Below are positions 27,810-36,936 of a DNA stretch of 64,000 nt, one piece after another. The DNA is taken from the NCBI RefSeq assembly GCF_008124785.1, contig NZ_VNHU01000011.1, forward strand, positions 1 through 64,000, given 5' to 3'. The position numbers and the translations under genes were made by a program. The notes under the pieces were generated by a model. The model did no database searches. It had not been told where the DNA came from and worked only from the letters and a program-made list of their open reading frames with translations. Each line of letters starts with the position of its first letter. Positions within the stretch are counted from its first letter, which is position 1. This DNA comes from Aquimarina intermedia (GTDB lineage Bacteria > Bacteroidota > Bacteroidia > Flavobacteriales > Flavobacteriaceae).

Positions 27810-28160
27810 ATGCAATTTTCAGAACTTTTAATACCCTTATCATTTTTTGCATTAGTTTTTGGCATCTACTATTTATTTATTTCTGCCAGAAACAGAGAAC
27901 GCATGGCTTTGATAGATAAAGGTGCCGATGCCTCAATTTTTTATAGCAGTAAGGTTACCAGAGTTACCCCTATTTGGAAAGTACTTTTACTAAACCTCTC
28001 CCTTTTATCAATGGGTATTGGTATCGGTATATTTATAGCAGGTATTTTGAATAGTATTTTAGGAGTAGCAGATGAAATTGCCTATCCAGGTACAATTTTC
28101 TTAATGGCAGGAATTGGATTATTTGCAGGCTTTACTATGACAAAAAACTTGGAGCGTTAA
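27810..28160 (+). CDS. DUF6249-like membrane protein
   Basis: Protein of 116 residues from the ATG at 27810 (MQFSELLIPLSFFAL). A first membrane helix is followed by the basic segment ISARNRERMALIDKGADASIF. Two more helices (VLLLNLSLLSMGIGIGIFIAGIL and GTIFLMAGIGLFAGF) complete it. The RxRMALIDKG block between helices is typical of DUF6249 proteins, often next to ECF sigma genes in Bacteroidota. Divergent from the sigma gene by about 130 bases. Function unknown. Confidence 0.82.
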   Translation: MQFSELLIPLSFFALVFGIYYLFISARNRERMALIDKGADASIFYSSKVTRVTPIWKVLLLNLSLLSMGIGIGIFIAGILNSILGVADEIAYPGTIFLMAGIGLFAGFTMTKNLER

Positions 28161-28182
28161 AAACGCTATAAATCTTTAAAAC

Positions 28183-28212
28183 AAAAAAACCGACTTCTTA
28201 GTCGGTTTTTTT
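28183..28212. terminator. bidirectional terminator
   Basis: AAAAACCGACT pairs with AGTCGGTTTTT around TTCTT; A- and T-runs on both sides serve the convergent genes ending at 28160 and 28234. Confidence 0.88.
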
Positions 28213-28233
28213 GTTTTATCTTGTAGCTTCTTA

Positions 28234-28863
28234 TTAGAAGTTTGCCACCGCCTGCTCCTCTTCTTCCTTGTCAACCTTTTCTATAACTACCGCAAATCCT
28301 CTGTTATTTTCTATAAGATACCTCCCTGCTGATAATAATTCTAAATCAATTTTTGGAGTAGTTTTGGTAAGAATATGGACAATATTTTTAACTTCAAATA
28401 GTTTTATTTTATCACCCTCTTCAAAATTAAGAATGTTAACAATATTTCCTTTTTGACTTATTTCTAACCTACTTGTATGAGTCAAGAGCGTCTTGTACTC
28501 ATCTTCGAATGTTGCTATCTCATCTACATTGGCATTATCAACTGCAACAAAGTCATTAGTTAAATAATCTTCAATCGCTAACTCATCATCGGTACGCTCC
28601 ACTACTACAGATAATCCTTCATTGTTTTCTACTAAGTATCGTCCTACCGGTAAAAAGCTTAAATCTATTTGACCTCTGGTTTTGGACAAGATGTGTTCTC
28701 CTGTTTCAACTTCAAATAGTTTTATTTTATCTCCTTCTTCAAAATTGACCACATTGATGATCATTCCATCTTTTTCAATTTGAAGAACTTTTTCTCCATC
28801 GCTGTTGGCAACGATATTTTGGGTGAATAAAATTAAGCTTAATAAGAGTAGTGTTGTTTTCAT
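28234..28863 (-). CDS. secreted protein with two tandem repeats
   Basis: Protein of 209 residues with a signal peptide (MKTTLLLLSLILFTQNIVAN). The mature part is two copies of one domain of about 75 residues. Each contains an NFEEGDKIKLFEV block, then HIL-x-KT, ID-L-x-L-x-x-GRYL(V/I)ENN and a VVIE/VVVE strand. It resembles the small immunoglobulin-like beta repeats of periplasmic proteins, but I do not recognise the family. The C-terminus is acidic. Monocistronic, with a shared terminator at its 3' end. Confidence 0.8.
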   Translation of the reverse strand: MKTTLLLLSLILFTQNIVANSDGEKVLQIEKDGMIINVVNFEEGDKIKLFEVETGEHILSKTRGQIDLSFLPVGRYLVENNEGLSVVVERTDDELAIEDYLTNDFVAVDNANVDEIATFEDEYKTLLTHTSRLEISQKGNIVNILNFEEGDKIKLFEVKNIVHILTKTTPKIDLELLSAGRYLIENNRGFAVVIEKVDKEEEEQAVANF

Positions 28864-29359
28864 AATGTTAGCCCTAAAATACGTAAGTCTGATACGTGAT
28901 TACCTTACAATAGTAATTCTAATAATTTAAAAAAGAAAAGTATCTATTTGTTTTTAGATCAACTGTTTACGATTTTCGATCAACTACACAAAATTGGCTA
29001 AATATTAAGAATTAAAAAACTAATTTACTTTAAATCAGTGTTTTATAATATTTTAAAATGTTAAAAAATGGATTAAAAACACATTACCACAGACGAAACA
29101 CGCTTTTTTCCCCATATTCTTACGGTAAAATCTTTGTGAAAATTGACATATATGTTTTTAAAAGTCAGTGCTTTCTTATTAAAACCTGAAACCAATTACT
29201 CTAAATCAAAGTGATAATATGCTACGTAAACAACAACCGATTACCTAAATTTTGAGAGAAATACAGACACATTTTTTATAATACTACTGAAGTCCGGAAC
29301 TAAAAAATGCTGCAACCTTTATATAGTTACAACACCTTCTTATATATTTTACACTAAAT
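28864..29359. other. gene-free interval, A+T-rich
   Basis: No ORF, tRNA-like fold or clear terminator is visible. The part next to 28864 should hold the promoter of the leftward secreted-protein gene; a loose CAATAGTA (-7-like on the minus strand) lies near 28910. The rest contains A/T runs and I see nothing definite in it. Confidence 0.4.
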
Positions 29360-30751
29360 TTATTGAAAAATTACATCGCTATATTTTGCATTGATAGTAA
29401 TTGTCTTTTCAGTATCACGGGTATTTTGAAAGCCATTGATAAAGATATTGCCAAAGTTTTTCCTAACGTTGGTCTCTAAGGTTTTGGGTATAGAGATTCT
29501 GCTTTGCACTCCGTTATATGTGAAATTAAACGCTGCGGCAGGTAATTTTACTTTAAAATCACTATTCTCCACAACCAGATCCAAAGTAGAAAATTTATCA
29601 CCCAATGAAGCTATAGTAATCGCACCAAAATTCCCGGCGATTGCCCCGTGCGTTTCTAATTCCTCTATATATATATTACTGGAATCAGCATTAACCCAAA
29701 GATCATTAGCATTCTGTATTCTGCAATTCTTAACATAACTAATCGCTAATTTACCCTGCTCCCACCGATGTACTAATATTGGAGAGTACGCTGCTTGAAT
29801 AAACGTGTTCTGTCCATCTATGGTGTGTGCACTAAGCTGAGAATGCGATAAAAGTATACGTGCATCGGTAGCCCCATCACCTAAATCTAATGCTCCATGT
29901 CTAACCTTGAGCTTTAATCGTGCTTGTGCTGGAATCTTGATTTTGACAATTTTCTGAACTCCGCCTGAGTTTTTAGTTGTTGAGGGATATTTTTGATACA
30001 CAGTAATGCTTGACTGAACTCTTACATTATTAATATCATTGGTAAATTGAGAGGCCCATTGTGCCATTCGCCTACCAAATTGTTCCTGCCAATACTGCAA
30101 TTGCTGTTCTGAAGGGTTTCCATTAACTGTAATTTGGGTTTGAATATGCGGGACATTAACTTTACTTTCCTTCAGTTGCAATACTAAAGATTTCATTTGA
30201 TTTTTGTAATCATCCCCAAACTTTTCCTGAATTTGACTTTCCCATTGTTTGATATAGCGCTCTTCATTCTGTTTATATTTCGAATAATCAAAGTTCATAC
30301 TGGCCAAATTAGTTGCTAAGGCATTCGGCATAGGATTATTCTCAATGTTTTGTAGTACCGGTTTCAAGATATCACTAATAGCCGGATTAAGCTGTTGTAA
30401 CTCCTTAACAGGAAGTTTACCACTTTTTGTAATTGAAGAGACACTATTTGACCAAGAAGCCGATGTCAATGAATTAATAGTGATTTCATTAGCGTCTCCT
30501 ACTGCCGTCATCTCCCAGCTATCCAGTAATCGTTGCTTATCATCTTCTGATATTTCATCCCCTTGCACATAAGCACTTACTTCTACAGTATTCTTATTCC
30601 AAGGTTCAAAAATCACCTGAGTATAGCTTGCGTTCAAATTAACCACAACTTCCTTGTTTGTAGAAAACTTTTCTGTAAGCCGTACAACTTTATCCTGACT
30701 AAATCCGGATATGCTAGCTGTGCAAAATAAAAAGAGTGTAGATTTAAGCAT
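29360..30751 (-). CDS. secreted beta-rich protein of an ECF sigma operon
   Basis: Protein of 463 residues from the ATG at 30751 (MLKSTLFLFCTASISGFSQ signal peptide); an in-frame upstream Met run at 30781 is less likely. The N-terminal part has strands like YTQVIFEPWNKNTVEVSAYVQG, the middle (about 150-250) is helical and rich in Gln/Asn, and the C-terminal half reads as repeating short strands. This resembles DUF4097-type adhesin-like beta-helix proteins. It is the third gene of a sigma / membrane protein / secreted protein unit, overlapping the second by 8 bases. Its role is unknown. Confidence 0.82.
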   Translation of the reverse strand: MLKSTLFLFCTASISGFSQDKVVRLTEKFSTNKEVVVNLNASYTQVIFEPWNKNTVEVSAYVQGDEISEDDKQRLLDSWEMTAVGDANEITINSLTSASWSNSVSSITKSGKLPVKELQQLNPAISDILKPVLQNIENNPMPNALATNLASMNFDYSKYKQNEERYIKQWESQIQEKFGDDYKNQMKSLVLQLKESKVNVPHIQTQITVNGNPSEQQLQYWQEQFGRRMAQWASQFTNDINNVRVQSSITVYQKYPSTTKNSGGVQKIVKIKIPAQARLKLKVRHGALDLGDGATDARILLSHSQLSAHTIDGQNTFIQAAYSPILVHRWEQGKLAISYVKNCRIQNANDLWVNADSSNIYIEELETHGAIAGNFGAITIASLGDKFSTLDLVVENSDFKVKLPAAAFNFTYNGVQSRISIPKTLETNVRKNFGNIFINGFQNTRDTEKTITINAKYSDVIFQ

Positions 30752-31352
30752 GTATCTCGTTGTATTGTCCATCATCATCAATAGTCTCCAATTCTTTAAG
30801 TTTATCTTTAAGTCGTTTTAGCAGATCCAAGCGTAAGGTTAAATTTTCAATCATCGCTTCAACACTTTGCATATTTCCTACGGTTACCAGTTCATCATTG
30901 AGGCGTTGGTATTCTGCATCCAGATTGCTTAATCGCATCATAAAACTTTCTATCAGTTCTTTATTTGAGTCATTTTTTTCAATCTGCGAAAGCTCAAACT
31001 TTATACTCGTCAACAAATAATTTTCAACTTTTTCATATTCAGGAGATATTTTGGCTAAGGGGGAAGCCTCCTTGCTTAAAACTACCGTGGCGTTCTTGGT
31101 GATTTGATCATCCAAGGATACAATTTCATTGGTGTCTTTGTCTGACTGAAAAGGTTGATAGACGAATATTGACACAGATAATAGAATAGCAATACTTGCC
31201 GCAACATTAATCCATGTATAATACGTTCTTTTTAATTTTTTCGGAAGATTATTATCCAAGCGTTCCAAAAATCGTTCTTCATGTCCCGCACGCAAGGGCT
31301 CCAACGGCAGCTTACTATCCTGCTTCAGTAGTTCTCTAATATCCTGTGCCAT
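30744..31352 (-). CDS. putative membrane anti-sigma factor
   Basis: Protein of 202 residues. The cytosolic N-terminus contains KLPLEPLRAGHEERFLERLDNNLPKK, similar to flavobacterial anti-sigma-like proteins. One membrane helix (INVAASIAILLSVSIFVY, about 48-66) follows, then a periplasmic coiled-coil-like tail (about 100-195) rich in Glu, Leu and Lys. It overlaps the sigma gene by 17 bases and the secreted-protein gene by 8, a tightly coupled operon. Confidence 0.8.
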   Translation of the reverse strand: MAQDIRELLKQDSKLPLEPLRAGHEERFLERLDNNLPKKLKRTYYTWINVAASIAILLSVSIFVYQPFQSDKDTNEIVSLDDQITKNATVVLSKEASPLAKISPEYEKVENYLLTSIKFELSQIEKNDSNKELIESFMMRLSNLDAEYQRLNDELVTVGNMQSVEAMIENLTLRLDLLKRLKDKLKELETIDDDGQYNEIHA

Positions 31353-31881
31353 CTCTCAAATGTTTTAATTTATCCTGAAGTTGTTTTTTACCTCTGTGCA
31401 CCAGTGTTCTCGAAGACACCGGTGTAATATCTAAAATTTCACTTATTTCATTATGATCATAACCTTCAATAAGAAAAAGCATTACTGCATATCTATATTT
31501 TTCCGGCAACTCTTCTATAGCTTTTCTTACTTCATCAACGGTCACAGAATCTTCTACGGACCAGTCATTCTGATCTTCTACCGTAGCCATCACCTGCTCA
31601 TTAATAGCCACCATATTCATTTTCTTGGCCTTGAGCATATCAATACTTTTATTAATCACGATACGCTTCAGCCAGGCGCCAAAAGTCACATCCCCGGTAA
31701 ACTGATGCAACTTTGCAAACGCTTTGATAAAAGACTCTTGCATAGCTTCTTCAGCTTCAAACGGATCTTTAAGAAACCGCAGCGCAACGTAGTACATACC
31801 GGTGCTGTACTTATTGTAAAGTTTCATTTGGGCCTTTCGATCATTGGCCCGGCATAACTCTATTAGGTTATTTTTTAACAA
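31336..31881 (-). CDS. ECF RNA polymerase sigma factor
   Basis: Sigma factor of 181 residues. Region 2 is FEAEEAMQESFIKAFAKLHQF with GAWLKRIVINKSIDMLKAKK. Region 4 is LPEKYRYAVMLFLIEGYDHNEISEILDITPVSSRTLVHRGKKQL. First gene of a unit with a membrane anti-sigma candidate and a secreted protein. It is the third ECF factor in this window and differs from the FecI-like one in having no TonB receptor partner. The 294-base upstream gap should carry its promoter; no clear box was found. Confidence 0.92.
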   Translation of the reverse strand: MLKNNLIELCRANDRKAQMKLYNKYSTGMYYVALRFLKDPFEAEEAMQESFIKAFAKLHQFTGDVTFGAWLKRIVINKSIDMLKAKKMNMVAINEQVMATVEDQNDWSVEDSVTVDEVRKAIEELPEKYRYAVMLFLIEGYDHNEISEILDITPVSSRTLVHRGKKQLQDKLKHLRDGTGY

Positions 31882-32175
31882 GACTATTTCAACTTTTGGT
31901 TAGTGGTCATCCTTTACAGATGGTTGTTACGCTTATTCCTTTAAAAAGACGACAAACAGTTCTCTGTGTTGCAAAGGTCCACAATAATTTTTTTAAACTT
32001 CTTTTAAATAGCTATCAAATTCTATTCCCGAGAATTCATATTGAAAAAAAAGATCTTCAACCCCTTGATATTTAATAATATAGCATTTTGAACATTGTAT
32101 TCTATCTTTTTTTACAAAAAACTAAAACCATTTACTGTTTAACTGCGTAGATATACAAAAGATAAAAAATACACT

Positions 32176-32382
32176 ATGCAAGATAAATTAACTAGTTCAA
32201 AAAGAAGAGTAACGCTATTATCTCAAGTTGTTCTGGACTCAGAACAGATGATTGAAAAAATTGATTCATTAATTTCCTCTGCGTACACTCCGGAGTATGT
32301 CTTTACAGATCTTACAAGAGAACGTACGTTATTGGCTATTGAAACTATGAAAATCAAAAATAGAATAGCGTTATCGAACTAA
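32176..32382 (+). CDS. small hypothetical protein
   Basis: Protein of 68 residues, mostly helical and charged (KLTSSKRRVTLLSQVVLDSEQMIEKIDSLI), with no membrane segment or known motif. It has a usable ATG and coding-like composition, but it is short and isolated, so it could be a chance ORF. Confidence 0.5.
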   Translation: MQDKLTSSKRRVTLLSQVVLDSEQMIEKIDSLISSAYTPEYVFTDLTRERTLLAIETMKIKNRIALSN

Positions 32383-32527
32383 GCTCTAGTTTCCAGTAAA
32401 ACACAGAGATTTCCTTAACAATACTTTATAAGTTACTGTGAATTTTATACTAAAAAAGGTGTATTTAACTTGAGATTAAGAAGGTAGCATTTTCTCTACT
32501 TTTATATTGCAGCAAATATTAGGGCTT

Positions 32528-33040
32528 ATGATTTACGATTATTCTTATTTGGATGTACTTATTACTGAAAGTGATGTCGCTACATTACATTATATTGAGG
32601 CCAGTGACAGTGTATCAAATGTAATTATCAAAAAGTTTCTAAAATCACAGAGTAACAAACGCAGTGGTTTTAGCAACCAGCTGAAAAATTCTTTAGAGCG
32701 TTTAGGATACAACTACTCTTTTCCAAAGGAATTAATGAATCCCTTAGGTTTTTTGCAAGAACTTAAAAGTTTTTTTATAAAGAAAGACGCCGATTATTAT
32801 TTGAATCAATGCATCGCTCAGGATAAAAAAATCATTGAACTCGCAGAACGCATGGTTGACAAAGCCGTACTGCCATCTGATCTAATTAAACTTATTGCTA
32901 GTACCAGATCACAATTGATTGATGCCATAGGACAAGCGGTTATGTTAAAAAACACGATTAATAGCGATTCAGAAAATCCTAATATATTATTTGAGAGTAC
33001 TTACAATTATATAAAACCTTTTAAGGCTAGCTCTTTGTAA
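32528..33040 (+). CDS. helical protein, ferritin-like bundle suspected
   Basis: Protein of 170 residues from the ATG at 32528 (MIYDYSYLDVLITESDVATL); the frame also opens at a TTG 21 bases upstream. It reads as four amphipathic helices, the last two being YYLNQCIAQDKKIIELAERMVDKA and SDLIKLIASTRSQLIDAIGQAVML. The pattern recalls DUF2383/PA2169 four-helix bundles of stress-related proteins, a weak assignment made by eye. The 3' end overlaps the convergent oxidoreductase gene by 14 bases. Confidence 0.72.
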   Translation: MIYDYSYLDVLITESDVATLHYIEASDSVSNVIIKKFLKSQSNKRSGFSNQLKNSLERLGYNYSFPKELMNPLGFLQELKSFFIKKDADYYLNQCIAQDKKIIELAERMVDKAVLPSDLIKLIASTRSQLIDAIGQAVMLKNTINSDSENPNILFESTYNYIKPFKASSL

Positions 33041-34697
33041 ACTTGCTTGTAATCTCTTTGAACTGACGAGACATATTCCATTTAATTATGGTAATTGCTG
33101 TTAAAATTCCGCTGGACATTGCGCCACCCACTCCAACTAAGGTTATATCCTGACCAGTGAGGTATAATCCCTTAATTTTTGTTCTAGGGGTAAGCTCTCT
33201 TTGAGTAAAACGCTCTGGGGCATGTGTGACTCCGTAAATCTCGCCTTCCTGATATCCACTAAATTTTTTTGTACTTAAGGGTGATGAAACTTCGGTATAA
33301 GCTATAGCATCCTCAAGGTGCGGATACAATTGCAGTAAAATTTTAAGTGCGGCGATCTCAAAGTCTTTTTTGAGGGTAGCATACCTATCTCCTCTATGCA
33401 TCCATTCGGTATCCTCAAACTCTTCAAAATTTTCAAATTCAGTTTTACCGATAATTTGTATAGTTGACGTATTAGGATGCTTCTTGGACCAGGCGCTATC
33501 TTTGGATGACGGAAAGGAAATATATGCGAACGGTAGCTCGTTCTCTTTTAAGCTATGTTTCTCTAAATTCTCATCTAAATCATGACTTTTGTGCCACCAG
33601 ATATTATATTTTGGCAATTCTAACTCTTTATCACTTTTATTGAGTCCGATATACAAGCAGAAATGCGCTGTGGATCTATGAAGTTTTGTATTACCACTCT
33701 TTAAACTGACCGCATGCTTCCCTTTCAATAACTTTTGAAAAGTATTATGTGCACCGGCATTACTAATTACGTTATTACAAGCGTATACACGACCATTTAT
33801 TGATATTCCTGAAACTTTGTTTTTTTCAGTTATTATGTGATCTACGCGGGCTTTGATAAATACCTCAGTATTAAGTTCTTTAAGATGTTGTACGATTGTT
33901 TGTGGTATTGCATCGGCTCCACCTCGTGGATAATACCCTCCTTCCATAAAATGATTGACAACAATCGCATGTGCCGCAAAACTACTTTGTTTCGGCGGTA
34001 AACCGTAATTTCCACATTGTGCTGTTAAGGCTGCTATTAGCTCCATATTATCTGTAAATGACCGTAAAACCTCATACGTAGTTCTCTTTGCGATTGTTGC
34101 ATGAAAACTTCTTAAAACCGGACCAATTATAGTACGCAATGGCGTGGGAAGCGCTTTTTGGACAAAAAACAGGAAGCTTTTCAATGTTGAGCTTTTAAGC
34201 TTTTTCAGATATGTATCTATTGCATCTTTGTCTTCGGGAAAATATTCATAGAATTTGTTTCTAAAGTTTTCTATTCCTGCGACATATTCATAACGTTTAT
34301 CTCCGATATAGGCGACATCGTATGGATCTCCCATAGCGTCCCACTCCAACCGGTTATTTGATAAATAATTAAAAATCCCGCGTAACTTAGACTTTTCGCC
34401 CATATTGCCAACGTAATGTACCCCCACATCCCACTCAAAACCGTCTCTTCGTTTAAAGGTATGGGTGAACCCGCCCGGTGTATAATGCTGTTCTAAAATA
34501 ACAACTTTCTTTCCGGCTTTGGCTAAAAAAACTGCTGTGGTCAATCCGCCAATACCGGATCCCACAATAATATAAGTATCTTTATCAAATGAAATATCCG
34601 GAGTAAATTTTTTGAAGTATTTTTCAGTCATATAGGTTTTGCATTGGGCTAAAAGTACATAAATTATATCACGCACTCTGACAAAAAGTTTCTTCAC
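33027..34697 (-). CDS. FAD-dependent oxidoreductase, phytoene desaturase / retinol saturase-like
   Basis: Flavoprotein of 556 residues. The dinucleotide-binding motif YIIVGSGIGGLTTAVFLAKAGKKVVILEQH is followed by PGGFTHTFKRRDGFEWDVGVHYVG. The C-terminal FAD-contact block is GLYLTGQDITLVGVGGAMSSGIL. This arrangement is that of carotenoid desaturases and all-trans-retinol 13,14-reductase-like enzymes. No carotenoid genes are adjacent, so the substrate is unknown. The first 35 residues are a possible membrane-associated extension. Confidence 0.9.
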   Translation of the reverse strand: MKKLFVRVRDIIYVLLAQCKTYMTEKYFKKFTPDISFDKDTYIIVGSGIGGLTTAVFLAKAGKKVVILEQHYTPGGFTHTFKRRDGFEWDVGVHYVGNMGEKSKLRGIFNYLSNNRLEWDAMGDPYDVAYIGDKRYEYVAGIENFRNKFYEYFPEDKDAIDTYLKKLKSSTLKSFLFFVQKALPTPLRTIIGPVLRSFHATIAKRTTYEVLRSFTDNMELIAALTAQCGNYGLPPKQSSFAAHAIVVNHFMEGGYYPRGGADAIPQTIVQHLKELNTEVFIKARVDHIITEKNKVSGISINGRVYACNNVISNAGAHNTFQKLLKGKHAVSLKSGNTKLHRSTAHFCLYIGLNKSDKELELPKYNIWWHKSHDLDENLEKHSLKENELPFAYISFPSSKDSAWSKKHPNTSTIQIIGKTEFENFEEFEDTEWMHRGDRYATLKKDFEIAALKILLQLYPHLEDAIAYTEVSSPLSTKKFSGYQEGEIYGVTHAPERFTQRELTPRTKIKGLYLTGQDITLVGVGGAMSSGILTAITIIKWNMSRQFKEITSKFTKS

Positions 34698-34717
34698 CTC
34701 CTAATTTTGATAGTATC

Positions 34718-35278
34718 ATGAAAAAATCGTTGAAAATTGCAGGCATAAGTTCTATAGTGGTTATTCTAATGTTGATCACGACATTTTTTGTCCTTAAAAA
34801 TCAAACTAAACAACATAGTCCCGAACAAACCGTAAATTATACTGTAAATCAATGCAATTTTACGGTCAATTATAATCGGCCCTATACCAAAGGAAGAACA
34901 ATTTTTGGCGGTTTAGTACCTTTCCATCAAGTTTGGCGTACAGGTGCGAACGAGCCCACGACTCTTACCTTTGACAAAGATATTTTGGTTGATGGTTCTA
35001 AACTGCCACAAGGATCCTACTCAATTTGGACAGTACCTAAACCAAACTCATGGAAGATTATTTTTAATTCCAAGAAGTACGCCTGGGGTGTTAAATTCGA
35101 TGGATCCGTTGCTCACGACCCAAACTATGATGCTTTGGTTATCGAGGTACCATCGCATCGTCTCACCTCTCCCGTAGAACAGTTTGCTATATTTTTTGAT
35201 ACTGTCAACGATTTTATTACACTTACATTACAATGGGAAGATACGTCGGTAGTAATTCCTATAAAAGTACTTGCATAA
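34718..35278 (+). CDS. DUF2911 domain protein
   Basis: Protein of 186 residues with an N-terminal membrane anchor or signal (LKIAGISSIVVILMLITTFFVL). The DUF2911 core GRTIFGGLVPFHQVWRTGANEPTTLTFDKDILVDG is followed by LPQGSYSIWTVPKPNSWKIIFN and a C-terminal TLTLQWEDTSVVIPI. The family is a predicted periplasmic beta-sandwich common in Bacteroidota; its role is not established. It is divergent from the FAD enzyme gene with a 20-base gap. Confidence 0.9.
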   Translation: MKKSLKIAGISSIVVILMLITTFFVLKNQTKQHSPEQTVNYTVNQCNFTVNYNRPYTKGRTIFGGLVPFHQVWRTGANEPTTLTFDKDILVDGSKLPQGSYSIWTVPKPNSWKIIFNSKKYAWGVKFDGSVAHDPNYDALVIEVPSHRLTSPVEQFAIFFDTVNDFITLTLQWEDTSVVIPIKVLA

Positions 35279-35311
35279 AAAAAGCCTTATGAAAATATAA
35301 GGCCTTTTTAG
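35276..35311 (+). terminator. terminator between the DUF2911 and ohr genes
   Basis: AAAAAGCCTTAT pairs with ATAAGGCCTTTTT (one bulge) around GAAAAT, immediately after the DUF2911 stop. It can also act on the convergent ohr transcript. Confidence 0.8.
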
Positions 35312-35330
35312 ATAGTTTATTTTGAATCCT

Positions 35331-35756
35331 CTACTCGTCTAAAAGAAGATTGAGTGTAACATCAATATTATCACGGGTAGCACGAGAATAAGGACATATT
35401 TCATGTGCTTCATTCACTAAGGTCTCTCCGGTCTCTACATCCAACCCCGGTAAATACGAGTCCAAGACAACTGCCAGTTGAAAATCGCCTTCCTCTGTTT
35501 TTCCGAAATCCACATGTGCAGTAACGCTAAAGTTCCCTAAATCTACCTTGTGTTTTTCTGCTATCACTTGCAAGGCACTTCCATAACATGCAGAATATCC
35601 AGCTGCAAACAATTGTTCTGGATTAGTATATTTACCACCATCTCCACCCATTCCTTTGGGGACACTTAATGGAGTGTCTATAGCCTTATCATCTGTTGAT
35701 ACATGTCCGGTTCTTCCACCTTCTGTTGTTGCCACTGCTGTGTATAATGTCTTCAT
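35331..35756 (-). CDS. ohr: organic hydroperoxide resistance protein
   Basis: Thiol peroxidase of the OsmC/Ohr family, 141 residues, reducing organic hydroperoxides in the cytosol. The two reactive cysteines are C57 (GYSACYGSAL) and C121 (HEICPYSRATR). The Ohr hallmarks YTNPEQLFAAGYSACYGSA and the short N-terminus place it in Ohr rather than OsmC. Monocistronic; no OhrR-type regulator is adjacent. Confidence 0.95.
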   Translation of the reverse strand: MKTLYTAVATTEGGRTGHVSTDDKAIDTPLSVPKGMGGDGGKYTNPEQLFAAGYSACYGSALQVIAEKHKVDLGNFSVTAHVDFGKTEEGDFQLAVVLDSYLPGLDVETGETLVNEAHEICPYSRATRDNIDVTLNLLLDE

Positions 35757-35806
35757 TGTATACTTTTATTTTTTATAATATGAAATGAATATAGCTGCTT
35801 AAACGG

Positions 35807-35836
35807 ATTGTATCCAAAAATGAATTCATAAATTTG
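35807..35836 (+). promoter_or_regulatory. promoter of meaB
   Basis: ATTG ending at 35810, an 18-bp spacer, then TAAATTTG (exact TAnnTTTG). The start site would lie about 9 nt before the GTG start codon, a very short leader. Confidence 0.5.
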
Positions 35837-35851
35837 TCATAAATGTAATTT

Positions 35852-36931
35852 GTGGCTAAAGATACTTCTCAACATTCATCACAGGGAGATGCAAGTACAC
35901 CTCCCAAAAACACTACTAACAAAGCGTTAGAGCGATTTAAGAAACAACAACCAAAAGAGCTTGATATCTCTTTATTGGTTGAACAGATTCTTTCGCACGA
36001 CACTACAGCACTTAGTCAGGGGATTACATTGGTTGAAAGTACGCAAGCCAAACATGCAGAAAAAGCACAACAACTCATTAATCAATGTTTACCCCATGCC
36101 AATACTTCTATCCGCATTGGGATCACCGGAGTTCCAGGGGTAGGTAAAAGCACTTTTATTGAAGCTCTTGGAAACACGCTCATCAAAAAAGGTAAAAAAG
36201 TCGCGGTGCTGGCGGTAGATCCTAGTAGTACCATATCCGGCGGAAGTATTCTTGGTGACAAAACGCGCATGGAAACATTAGTACGATCCAAAGATGCGTT
36301 TATCAGACCCTCACCTTCGGGTAAGTCATTGGGTGGCGTAGCGCAAAAAACGCGTGAATCTATAATTCTTTGCGAAGCTGCAGGTTATGATATCATTATA
36401 ATTGAAACCGTGGGTGTAGGTCAAAGCGAAACCGTGGTGCATAGCATGGTGGATTTTTTCTTGCTACTTAAGCTTGCCGGTGCCGGTGACGAGTTACAGG
36501 GTATTAAACGGGGTATTATAGAAATGGCTGATGCTATTGTGATCAATAAAGCTGATGGTGATAACCGAAAACATGCCAGAGAAGCCCGTAATCAGTTCAA
36601 AAAAGCACTTCATCTTTACCCTCAAAGTCCTAGTGGTTGGCTTCCGGAGGTTTTGATGTGCAGTGCGCTCCATAATGAAGGTGTCGAAGAGATCTGGGAA
36701 CTTATTGAACGATATTTGGACATTGTTACTCAAAATCAATATTTTGAACAACATCGTGCTGAACAGAACACCTATTGGTTATTACAGACTATCGAAGAGC
36801 AATTAAAAACATCTTTCTATAATCATCCGGCAGTTAAAAAAGCTTTACAATCACAAATTGAAGCTGTACGTCAACATAAAATTACTCCTTTTGCCGCAGC
36901 ACAGTTTCTCTTAGATCTTAATAAAGGATAG
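35852..36931 (+). CDS. meaB: methylmalonyl-CoA mutase-associated GTPase MeaB
   Basis: G3E-family GTPase that protects and reloads adenosylcobalamin-dependent methylmalonyl-CoA mutase. The 359-residue protein has Walker A GVPGVGKST at 93-101, AVDPSSTISGGSILGDKTRM, the ETVGVGQSE switch block and NKADGD as base-recognition motif. It starts at GTG 35852, placed just after a good promoter; the first 35 residues are low-complexity Ser/Thr/Pro. The cobalamin adenosyltransferase at 21.4 kb belongs to the same cofactor chain. Confidence 0.95.
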   Translation: MAKDTSQHSSQGDASTPPKNTTNKALERFKKQQPKELDISLLVEQILSHDTTALSQGITLVESTQAKHAEKAQQLINQCLPHANTSIRIGITGVPGVGKSTFIEALGNTLIKKGKKVAVLAVDPSSTISGGSILGDKTRMETLVRSKDAFIRPSPSGKSLGGVAQKTRESIILCEAAGYDIIIIETVGVGQSETVVHSMVDFFLLLKLAGAGDELQGIKRGIIEMADAIVINKADGDNRKHAREARNQFKKALHLYPQSPSGWLPEVLMCSALHNEGVEEIWELIERYLDIVTQNQYFEQHRAEQNTYWLLQTIEEQLKTSFYNHPAVKKALQSQIEAVRQHKITPFAAAQFLLDLNKG

Positions 36932-36936
36932 TCTGG

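Noticed and set aside
31453..31857. 134-codon plus-strand ORF
   Set aside because: It lies wholly antisense to a clear ECF sigma factor gene and has no recognisable domain.
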